In this document: positions 1 through 5,000 of the stretch, piece by piece
How positions within the stretch are numbered: the stretch's first letter is position 1
Layout: each line of letters opens with the position of its first letter
From: an uncultured Ilumatobacter sp.
GTDB lineage: Bacteria > Actinomycetota > Acidimicrobiia > Acidimicrobiales > Ilumatobacteraceae
Direction: 5' to 3'
DNA: 7,757 bases
Assembly: GCA_937891565.1 (NCBI GenBank)
Contig: CALAHA010000024.1
Location: 1-7,757, forward strand
Translations under genes and position numbers: made by a program
Notes under the pieces: model-generated
Told to the model about the DNA's origin: nothing
Databases searched by the model: none
Seen by the model: the letters and a program-made list of their open reading frames with translations, nothing else

Positions 1-22
1 GGTTGATCGAGCAACATCGTCG

Positions 23-51
23 TCGGCATCGCGGCGACTTCGGTCTACACT
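23..51 (+). promoter_or_regulatory. Putative promoter of the tRNA-Arg gene
   Basis: A -10-like hexamer TACACT lies at 46-51 and a -35-like TCGGCA (4 of 6 matches to TTGACA) at 23-28, separated by 17 nt. Transcription would start near 58, about 10 nt before the mature tRNA at 68. The same TACACT hexamer recurs at 1604-1609 before the aminotransferase gene. This is seen by eye only; no transcript data support it. Confidence 0.45.
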
Positions 52-67
52 GTGGCCCGTCGCAATT

Positions 68-140
68 GCGCTCGTAGCTCAATGGATAGAGCACTTGATT
101 ACGGATCAAGCGGTTGGGAGTTCGACTCTCTCCGGGCGCA
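68..140 (+). tRNA. tRNA-Arg (anticodon ACG)
   Basis: A full cloverleaf can be drawn. The acceptor stem is GCGCTCG (68-74) with CGGGCGC (133-139), including one T-G wobble. The D stem is GCTC (77-80) with GAGC (89-92). The anticodon stem is CTTGA/TCAAG (94-98 and 106-110) around a 7-nt loop with anticodon ACG at 101-103. The T stem is GGGAG/CTCTC (116-120 and 128-132) with loop TTCGACT. The discriminator is A140 and CCA is not encoded. The A at position 34 is normally deaminated to inosine by TadA in bacteria, so this tRNA would read CGU, CGC and CGA codons. It is a single gene with its own promoter and terminator. Confidence 0.97.
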
Positions 141-144
141 CTTC

Positions 145-180
145 CCACGGCCCCCGTTCTTCGGGGGCCGTGGTCGTTTT
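145..180 (+). terminator. Rho-independent terminator of tRNA-Arg
   Basis: A perfect 12-bp stem is formed by CCACGGCCCCCG (145-156) and CGGGGGCCGTGG (162-173), closed by a TTCTT loop and followed by TCGTTTT. It starts five bases after the tRNA end, so it should release the tRNA transcript and insulate the downstream diguanylate cyclase gene. Confidence 0.9.
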
Positions 181-213
181 CGGCTGGTCGTTTTCGGCTG
201 GTCGTTTTCGACT
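172..213 (+). repeat. Three tandem copies of a 14-bp terminator-tail unit
   Basis: The unit GGTCGTTTTCGGCT occurs at 172-185 and 186-199, and a third copy with one change (GGTCGTTTTCGACT) at 200-213. The first copy starts with the last two bases of the terminator stem and carries its T-run, so the T4 tail is present three times at 14-bp spacing. The rest of the gap to the next gene (214-293) is AT-richer than the surrounding genes and probably holds that gene's promoter, but I cannot place one convincingly. Confidence 0.9.
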
Positions 214-293
214 CAAGAGCGATGTCTGGTCAACGAAGCAGACAGTTCAATAAACATTCTCAAGTTGTGTGCTGCGGTTGCCGATTCACTGCC

Positions 294-1556
294 ATGGGAT
301 TCGTTCGTGTTGGCGCCCTGGTTGGCAGCATGATGCTGCTGGTGGCGACGCTGGCCGCGCTGGTCGACCATCGGTCCGATATAGACAGCGGACAGAACGC
401 TCGCGTGCAGGCCGCCACCGCTGCAGCCACGAACTCGGTCCAGGACGCCGTCCTGCGGGCCCGCGCCGTCTTGGAGGTGTCGACTGCCGATACCTCCCCG
501 GAAGAACTGCTCGCCACCTTCGACGTCACTGTCGAGGCCTGTGTCGGGACGCGGTGCTCGGGTCGCGACCTCGCAGCGCTCAGTACCTTTGGTTCCGCCG
601 CTTCGAAATCACTCCCAACGGTCGCGGTCGTCGATTCCGCCAGCAACTCGGTCCTCATCGTCGCCCCAAGACCAGCGTTCACGTCCTCGATTCAGCTGCC
701 GCTCGATGCTGTCATCGATGCATTCACACTGCAGTGGATTGGCGAACTGGACGTCGAAGTCAACGTCAAGCCGTCGAACTCCGAAACGTCACCGGAGGTT
801 GCCAGCATCGCCAACGCACTGGGCCAAAGCGGGGTCGTCGAGCAGATCTCCGAGCCACTCGACGGCGGTTCTTTGCTGGTTCGAGCGAGCGCTGAGCGCA
901 ACGTTGGTTGGGGCACCGATACGTCTGGTCCGTATGTGATCGTGCTCGGACTCGGCACGATCCTCGTGGCACTTGCTGGGTGGACGTTCCTCGCCGAACG
1001 TCGGAATCTCGAACGACGCGCGACCACCGACGAACTGACTGGTCTCGCGAACCGCCGCGAGTTCGAGCGACAGAGCGAAGTGGCCATCGAGATGGCTGGC
1101 CGCTTCGGAACCGGCCTCTGCATCATGCTGATCGATCTCAATGACTTCAAGCAGATCAATGACACCCGTGGTCACCAATTCGGTGACAGCGTCTTGGCGG
1201 CGTGCGCCGAACGACTGGTCGGGGCCCTGCGCGAGACCGACCTCGTGGCTCGCTGGGGCGGCGACGAGTTCGTCGTCATCCTCCCTGGGCTCGTCGAGGC
1301 CAACGCGGTGCGCAACAGCGCCGAGCGAATTGCTGCGGCGATGAATTCAGCGCCAATGGCCGGTGACGTGTCGGTCAGCGGCAGTATCGGCGCAGCACTC
1401 TTCCCACGCCACGGTTCGGACTTCCAAGCACTCATGCAAGCAGCCGACGTCGCGATGTACGAAGCCAAGGCCACCGGGGTCGTCCACCGACTGGCCTCAA
1501 CGAGCGACGCTGAATCGGGCATACCGGCGGATCGCCGCAAGCCAGTTCTGCCCTGA
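294..1556 (+). CDS. Membrane-anchored diguanylate cyclase (GGDEF domain)
   Basis: This enzyme makes the second messenger cyclic di-GMP from two GTP at the inner face of the membrane. With an ATG start at 294 it is 420 aa. TM helix 1 spans about residues 4-24, followed by an extracytoplasmic segment of about 185 residues (25-211) that I do not recognise and that contains a C83/C88 pair. TM helix 2 is about 212-234, and the GGDEF domain about 240-405. The domain has DELTGLANR at 246, the metal/GTP motif IDLNDFKQIND around D281, an intact GGDEF at 322-326, and an RxxD inhibitory I-site (RETD, 313-316) five residues before it, so active, feedback-controlled synthesis is expected. No EAL domain is present. 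The frame is open back to 114, through the tRNA and terminator. Possible earlier starts are ATG 222 and GTG 267, but 222-290 has low third-position GC, unlike the gene body. Confidence 0.92.
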   Translation: MGFVRVGALVGSMMLLVATLAALVDHRSDIDSGQNARVQAATAAATNSVQDAVLRARAVLEVSTADTSPEELLATFDVTVEACVGTRCSGRDLAALSTFGSAASKSLPTVAVVDSASNSVLIVAPRPAFTSSIQLPLDAVIDAFTLQWIGELDVEVNVKPSNSETSPEVASIANALGQSGVVEQISEPLDGGSLLVRASAERNVGWGTDTSGPYVIVLGLGTILVALAGWTFLAERRNLERRATTDELTGLANRREFERQSEVAIEMAGRFGTGLCIMLIDLNDFKQINDTRGHQFGDSVLAACAERLVGALRETDLVARWGGDEFVVILPGLVEANAVRNSAERIAAAMNSAPMAGDVSVSGSIGAALFPRHGSDFQALMQAADVAMYEAKATGVVHRLASTSDAESGIPADRRKPVLP

Positions 1557-1603
1557 CAACGAACTTCTCGGAGTCGAGCGCCGAGTCGCTGTGGCAGCTC
1601 TTC

Positions 1604-1616
1604 TACACTTCCAACG
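1604..1616 (+). promoter_or_regulatory. Putative leaderless promoter of the aminotransferase-amidase operon
   Basis: A -10-like hexamer TACACT at 1604-1609 is followed by six bases and then the GTG start at 1616. No Shine-Dalgarno sequence precedes this GTG or the alternative GTG 1634 and ATG 1637. That arrangement is typical of actinobacterial leaderless mRNAs, in which transcription starts at the first base of the start codon. No good -35 is visible. The upstream 59-bp gap has only a weak 5-bp hairpin (1567-1585), so read-through from the cyclase gene is also possible. Confidence 0.4.
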
Positions 1617-2800
1617 TGGCCGCTCCCGCTGACGTGATGACTTCGAAGCTGAATGGATTCGGCACGACAATCTTCGCCGAGATGTCGGCACTCGCTGCCG
1701 AGACCGGAGCGATCAACCTCGGACAAGGGTTCCCTGACACCGACGGGCCGCGCGCCGTTCTCGACGCTGCGATCGACGCGATTAACTCCGGTGGCAACCA
1801 ATACCCGCCGCTGCCTGGCCTGCCCGATTTACGCGAGGCAATTGCGGAACACCAGCAGCGCTTCTACGGAATCGAACTCGACCCGGCTTCTGAGATCGTC
1901 GTCACTGCCGGTGCCAGCGAGGCAATTGCCAGTGCGCTCCTCGGGATGCTCGATGCCGGAGACGAGGTCGTCGTATTCGAGCCAATGTACGACAGCTACC
2001 GAGCGAACATCGCTATGGCTGGCGCCATTGCGGTTCCCGTTCTGCTCGCACCCGACGCCGACGGCAAGTACGTGTTCGACCCCGATGAGTTGCGCCACGC
2101 GATCGGCGCAAAGACCAAGCTGATCATGCTCAACACGCCGCACAACCCGAGCGGCAAAGTGTTCACTCGCGCTGAGCTCCAGCTGATAGCGGGCCTTGCG
2201 ATCGAGCACGACCTTGTGGTTGTCACCGACGAGGTCTACGAGCACCTTGCGTTCGACGGGCGTGAACACATCGCGATGTGCACGTTGCCCGACATGTTCG
2301 AGCGAACCCTCACCATCTCGTCAGGCGGCAAGACGTTCCACACCACCGGTTGGAAGATCGGGTGGATGACCGGCCCGGCCAACCTGGTCACGGCGGCCCG
2401 AACTGCCAAGCAATTCCTCACGTTCGTCAGCGGCGGGCCGTTCCAGCCAGCCATGGCGGTCGGCCTACGTCTGGCGGACTCCTACTTCGAAGGTCTGCGG
2501 GCCGGGCTGCAGGCGACTCGGGATCGGCTCTGCGATGTGCTGACTGACGTCGGCTTCACCGTGTTCAAGCCGGAGGCCAGCTACTTTGCCACGGTCGATA
2601 TCCGCTCGATCGACCCGAGTGGTGACGGTTATGAGTTCTGTCGACAGCTCCCCGCCAAAGCGGGCGTTGTTGCCATACCGAACGAGGTGTTTTACGCTCG
2701 GCCAGACAACGGCCGCCACATGGTTCGGTTTGCCTACTGCAAACAGATGCACATCATCAATGCAGCGGCCGATGCTCTTGCGAAGGGATTTGCCTCATGA
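1616..2800 (+). CDS. PLP-dependent class I aminotransferase (glutamine/kynurenine/DapC-like)
   Basis: A cytosolic fold-type I aminotransferase that moves an amino group from an amino acid to a 2-oxo acid. From GTG 1616 it is 394 aa, the usual family length. Visible landmarks are the N-terminal NLGQGFPDTDGP substrate loop, NTPHNPSG with the PLP-contacting N177, TDEVYEHL with D205 and Y208, the Schiff-base lysine K239 in SGGKTFHTTGWKIGW, and the carboxylate-binding arginine R371 in HMVRFAYCK. The sequence style is that of kynurenine/glutamine transaminase and of mycobacterial Rv0858c, reported as N-succinyl-diaminopimelate aminotransferase (DapC). The next gene overlaps by ATGA and encodes an omega-amidase, which favours a glutamine (or methionine-salvage) transaminase role over lysine synthesis. 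Substrate cannot be decided from sequence alone, so no symbol is given. A start at GTG 1634 or ATG 1637 would remove only 6-7 residues. Confidence 0.93.
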   Translation: MAAPADVMTSKLNGFGTTIFAEMSALAAETGAINLGQGFPDTDGPRAVLDAAIDAINSGGNQYPPLPGLPDLREAIAEHQQRFYGIELDPASEIVVTAGASEAIASALLGMLDAGDEVVVFEPMYDSYRANIAMAGAIAVPVLLAPDADGKYVFDPDELRHAIGAKTKLIMLNTPHNPSGKVFTRAELQLIAGLAIEHDLVVVTDEVYEHLAFDGREHIAMCTLPDMFERTLTISSGGKTFHTTGWKIGWMTGPANLVTAARTAKQFLTFVSGGPFQPAMAVGLRLADSYFEGLRAGLQATRDRLCDVLTDVGFTVFKPEASYFATVDIRSIDPSGDGYEFCRQLPAKAGVVAIPNEVFYARPDNGRHMVRFAYCKQMHIINAAADALAKGFAS

Positions 2801-3606
2801 CCACACTCCGTGTCGCTGCCATCCAACACGACATTGTTTGGTTCGACCGCGACGCCAACTTCGCGATGCTCGCGCCAAGGATTGCTGCGGCGGCGGCCGG
2901 GGGAGCGCGTCTCGTTTTGCTCACCGAGACATTTTCGACTGGCTTTTTCTTCAGTGATCCGGCAATCGCTGAACCAGAGGGTGGCCCGTCGAGCCAGTTC
3001 CTTGTCGCTCAGGCAGCCGCGCATGGTGTGTGGGTCGGAGGGTCGTGCGCCGAGATTGCCCCAGACGCACCGGCTGAGGATCAACGCGTCAGCAACGTGT
3101 TTGTGCTGGCGGGCCCTGACGGCACCGTGCACCGCTATCGCAAGATCCATCCGTTCTCACATGGCGGCGAAGATGCCTACGTCCGGCCCGGAACCGACTT
3201 TGTGACCGTCGAGATTGAAGGCGTCCGAGTCAGCCTGTTTGTTTGTTACGACCTGCGATTTGCCAACGAGTTCTGGGCGCTGGCCAAGGACACCGACGCG
3301 TATCTCCTCGTGGCCAACTGGCCGGCGAAGCGGCGCCACCACTGGCAGACGCTTGCCCGGGCCCGCGCCATCGAAAACCAGGCGTACTTCGTGGCGGTCA
3401 ACCGGGTCGGCCGTGACGGCGCTGTCGATGCCAACGGCCAGCGCACCGGGCAACTCGACCACTGCGGCGACAGCATGGTCATCGATCCGCTCGGCGAAGT
3501 ACTCGTCCACGCTGCCGGGACCGAAACCACGATCTTTGCCGACATCGACACCGACCACGTCGCGTCGACCCGCGCCCACTTCAAGTTCCTCCAAGACCGC
3601 AGATAG
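2797..3606 (+). CDS. Omega-amidase (YafV/NIT2-like nitrilase-superfamily hydrolase)
   Basis: A carbon-nitrogen hydrolase of 269 aa. The catalytic triad is complete: E44 in LLTETF, K116 in RKIHPF, and C150 in FVCYDLRF. The segment ANWPAKRRHHWQ and the following ARAIENQAY...NRVGRDG closely follow E. coli YafV and mammalian NIT2. These enzymes hydrolyse alpha-ketoglutaramate to 2-oxoglutarate and ammonia, and likewise alpha-ketosuccinamate. The ATG overlaps the aminotransferase stop (ATGA, 2797-2800), indicating translational coupling. The pair therefore fits the glutamine transaminase/omega-amidase route, in which the amidase makes transamination irreversible. The stop codon TAG (3604-3606) lies inside the left arm of the REP-like element that follows, so the last residues may have been set by that element. 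Family assignment is firm; exact substrate is inferred from context. Confidence 0.93.
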   Translation: MTTLRVAAIQHDIVWFDRDANFAMLAPRIAAAAAGGARLVLLTETFSTGFFFSDPAIAEPEGGPSSQFLVAQAAAHGVWVGGSCAEIAPDAPAEDQRVSNVFVLAGPDGTVHRYRKIHPFSHGGEDAYVRPGTDFVTVEIEGVRVSLFVCYDLRFANEFWALAKDTDAYLLVANWPAKRRHHWQTLARARAIENQAYFVAVNRVGRDGAVDANGQRTGQLDHCGDSMVIDPLGEVLVHAAGTETTIFADIDTDHVASTRAHFKFLQDRR

Positions 3607-3673
3607 TTGCGTATGGGGTCAGGCCCCTTTCGCAACAGTTGCGGATGGGGTCAGGCCCCTTTCGCAACTATCT
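3601..3673. repeat. REP-like pair of imperfect hairpins within an 11-bp inverted repeat
   Basis: Two 31-nt units (3606-3636 and 3638-3668) lie head to tail, one base apart, and differ at a single position (T3612 versus G3644). Each folds as GTTGCG, a 3-nt mismatch, GGGG, loop TCAGG, CCCC, a 3-nt TTT mismatch, and CGCAAC. The pair is bounded by AGATAGTTGCG (3601-3611) and its exact reverse complement CGCAACTATCT (3663-3673), so the whole element can also fold as one long cruciform. The core GGGGTCAGGCCCC resembles the palindromic cores of REP/BIME sequences, which are mobilised by REP-associated (IS200-like Y1) transposases. No transposase is in the window. Its place between two convergent genes suits a bidirectional terminator or mRNA-end stabiliser. 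Confidence 0.85.
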
Positions 3674-3691
3674 CGGTATCTCGCTATCTCG
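3668..3691. repeat. Three tandem 8-bp units (nTATCTCG)
   Basis: CTATCTCG (3668-3675), GTATCTCG (3676-3683) and CTATCTCG (3684-3691) follow one another directly. The first overlaps the right arm of the REP-like element. The third encodes, on the minus strand, the last codons and stop (CGAGATAG) of the acetyltransferase gene. The array may have grown by slippage from the element's end. Confidence 0.85.
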
Positions 3692-4166
3692 CAGATTTTC
3701 GCATCAAGCTGACCTCGATGCCGTGAGACGTCTGCTGGCCGACTTCGACAAAGCCGTGCTTATTGTGGAACGCGAGTGACGGTTCGTTTGGCGGGTCGAT
3801 GTTTACTTCGAGCGTGAGTCCGGTTGCTGCAGCCGCGGTGAGGCGACGCTCGACCTCGGCGTAGAGCTGACTCCCGAGACCCTTGCCCTGTGTTGCTGCG
3901 TCGAAGGCCACGCGATCGAGATACCAGTCGGTGGGGTAGCGCTCCATAAACCACGCGTAGTTGATGGAGTCATAGGCCGAGCCGGGCGCGAGCACGAGGC
4001 AGAACCCGGCGATCGCGCCATCGGCTTCGACCACCAGCCGTGCAGCACTCTCGCTCACGATGAATCGCAGTTGTTCGAGGTCGATGTCTCCCACCTCGGG
4101 CACATTGGCCTCGTTGATCGCCATTACTTGCGGCAAATCTGCCTCGATCATGTCCCGAATCGTCAC
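3684..4166 (-). CDS. GNAT-family N-acetyltransferase
   Basis: A 160-aa cytosolic protein, the normal size for a one-domain GNAT enzyme that transfers an acetyl group from acetyl-CoA to an amine. The N-terminal beta strand TIRDMIEADLP and the helix INEANVPEVG open the fold. The acetyl-CoA pyrophosphate loop is QGKGLG at 93-98 after the strand DRVAFD. The C-terminal motif EVNIDPPNEPSLAFHNKHGF (120-139) is the usual motif B. The style is that of the COG3818 group of predicted acetyltransferases, whose substrate is unknown. The start is GTG 4166, without a Shine-Dalgarno but with a -10-like TACGGT seven bases upstream; ATG at 4151 would drop five residues of the first strand. It converges on the omega-amidase gene and its TAG stop (3686-3684) lies in the 8-bp repeat array. 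Confidence 0.9.
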   Translation of the reverse strand: MTIRDMIEADLPQVMAINEANVPEVGDIDLEQLRFIVSESAARLVVEADGAIAGFCLVLAPGSAYDSINYAWFMERYPTDWYLDRVAFDAATQGKGLGSQLYAEVERRLTAAAATGLTLEVNIDPPNEPSLAFHNKHGFVEVGQQTSHGIEVSLMRKSAR

Positions 4167-4173
4167 GCCCCAG

Positions 4174-4179
4174 ACCGTA
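4174..4179 (-). promoter_or_regulatory. Putative leaderless -10 element of the GNAT gene
   Basis: On the minus strand TACGGT (4179-4174) is separated by seven bases from the GTG start at 4166. No Shine-Dalgarno is present, which fits a leaderless transcript. No clear -35 is visible upstream. Confidence 0.4.
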
Positions 4180-4221
4180 CCGAACGCTGCTGACGAACAG
4201 AGGGGGGGAGGGGGCGCGCGG

Positions 4222-4249
4222 TTGGGGTGATGACAGGGCCTCGTATCCT
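4222..4249 (+). promoter_or_regulatory. msrA: Promoter of msrA
   Basis: A -35-like TTGGGG (4222-4227) and a -10-like TATCCT (4244-4249) are 16 nt apart. Transcription would start near 4256. That gives a leader of about 24 nt carrying the GGAGG ribosome binding site for ATG 4280, or alternatively a leaderless start at ATG 4256. The G-rich tract 4200-4227 abuts and overlaps the -35. Confidence 0.5.
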
Positions 4250-4265
4250 GAGGCCATGCTTTTCC

Positions 4266-4270
4266 GGAGG
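4266..4270 (+). promoter_or_regulatory. msrA: Ribosome binding site that fixes the msrA start
   Basis: GGAGG lies nine bases before ATG 4280 and is the clearest Shine-Dalgarno in the window. It favours 4280 over the in-frame ATG at 4256, which would place this site inside the coding region. Confidence 0.7.
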
Positions 4271-4279
4271 ACCTCGACC

Positions 4280-4909
4280 ATGATCGCCCCCGACGAGGCC
4301 CTGCCCGGCCGCGCCGAAGCTATGCAGGTGCCCGACGCGCACTTCGTCAACGGCAACCCGCTCACGGGCCCCTGGCCTGACGGTATGGAGATTGCCGTGG
4401 TCGGAATGGGCTGCTTCTGGGGCGCCGAGCGGCTCTTCTGGCAGCTCGAGGGGGTCTACTCCACCTTTGTTGGTTACGCCGGTGGCTTCACGCCGAACTG
4501 CACCTACGAAGAGAACTGCACCGGCCGGACGGGCCATGCTGAGGCCGTCGGCATCGTGTTCGACCCTTCAATGATCAGCTTCGAGCGGATCATGCAGGTT
4601 TTCTGGGAAGAGCATGACCCCACCCAGGAGATGCGCCAAGGGAACGACGTTGGCAGCCAGTACCGCACAGGCGTCTGGGCCACGCAGCCGAGCCAACTCC
4701 CGGTCATCGAAGCAACCAAGGCGCGTGTTCAAGGAGGCCTCGACGCGATGCGCAAGGGTCAGATCACCACCGAAGTCGGATCCATCGACTTCCACACTGA
4801 CTTTTACTACGCCGAGCCGTACCACCAGCAGTACCTCGCCAAGAATCCGAATGGCTATTGCGGCATCAAGGGCACGGGCGTCAGCTGCCCAATCGGGGCA
4901 AAGTCGTAA
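4280..4909 (+). CDS. msrA: Peptide-methionine (S)-S-oxide reductase MsrA
   Basis: Repairs oxidised proteins by reducing methionine-S-sulfoxide, with thioredoxin as the usual reductant. From ATG 4280 it is 209 aa and aligns from its first residues with E. coli MsrA (ALPGR..., VNG..., PDGMEIAVVGMGCFWGAERLFWQL). The catalytic cysteine is C45 in GCFWG. The recycling cysteines C194 and C203 are in the tail GYCGIKGTGVSCPIG, making this the three-cysteine type. HAEAV, HDPTQEMRQGNDVGSQYR and FYYAEPYHQQYL are the other conserved blocks. One oddity is C74 in TPNCTYEENC, where a proline is usual. It is transcribed away from the GNAT gene and stands alone apart from a micro-ORF 35 nt downstream. No MsrB domain is fused. 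Confidence 0.97.
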   Translation: MIAPDEALPGRAEAMQVPDAHFVNGNPLTGPWPDGMEIAVVGMGCFWGAERLFWQLEGVYSTFVGYAGGFTPNCTYEENCTGRTGHAEAVGIVFDPSMISFERIMQVFWEEHDPTQEMRQGNDVGSQYRTGVWATQPSQLPVIEATKARVQGGLDAMRKGQITTEVGSIDFHTDFYYAEPYHQQYLAKNPNGYCGIKGTGVSCPIGAKS

Positions 4910-4944
4910 GGCGGTCGCGCTCAACCAATACGAGGGAGACCACC

Positions 4945-4986
4945 ATGGGTTTGTTCGACAAGATAAAGAGTCAGCCTGGCAAGTGA
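4945..4986 (+). CDS. Possible micro-ORF or gene remnant after msrA (13 codons)
   Basis: ATG 4945 is preceded by GGGAG (4934-4938) at a six-base spacing and encodes MGLFDKIKSQPGK, then TGA. The opening MGLFDK(I/A)K is typical of short actinobacterial proteins, including the MT0933-like antitoxin family and other small helical proteins. After the TGA the same frame continues with an alanine-rich stretch (AAAADQSERL) to a TAG at 5173-5175. This could be the stump of a small gene cut by a premature stop and overrun by the convergent CoA-transferase, a real 13-residue peptide, or chance. The ribosome binding site and familiar N-terminus are what lift it above chance. Confidence 0.3.
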   Translation: MGLFDKIKSQPGK

Positions 4987-4998
4987 GCCGCTGCGGCT
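4986..4998. terminator. Weak hairpin between msrA and the CoA-transferase gene
   Basis: AGCCG (4986-4990) and CGGCT (4994-4998) pair around a 3-nt loop, in the short gap between convergent genes. There is no T-run on either side, so termination would be weak or Rho-dependent. Confidence 0.25.
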
Positions 4999-5000
4999 GA

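Noticed and set aside
68..140. tRNA-Arg as the attachment site of an integrated element.
   Set aside because: No integrase and no repeat of the tRNA 3' end were seen in the window.
114..293. N-terminal extension of the diguanylate cyclase back to ATG 114 (or ATG 222).
   Set aside because: The extension from 114 starts inside the tRNA. The part from 222 has low third-position GC and no clear ribosome binding site, so 294 was preferred.
52..333. A 93-codon open frame running through the tRNA-Arg gene and its terminator.
   Set aside because: It overlaps a clear tRNA and a perfect terminator, and its product shows no family motif.
3606..3668. The two near-identical 31-nt units as a minimal CRISPR array.
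   Set aside because: The units are separated by one base, so there is no spacer, and no cas gene is present.
3684..4909. GNAT gene and msrA as a toxin-antitoxin pair.
   Set aside because: They are divergent, of normal enzyme length and unrelated to known toxin families. No antitoxin-like DNA-binding protein is adjacent.
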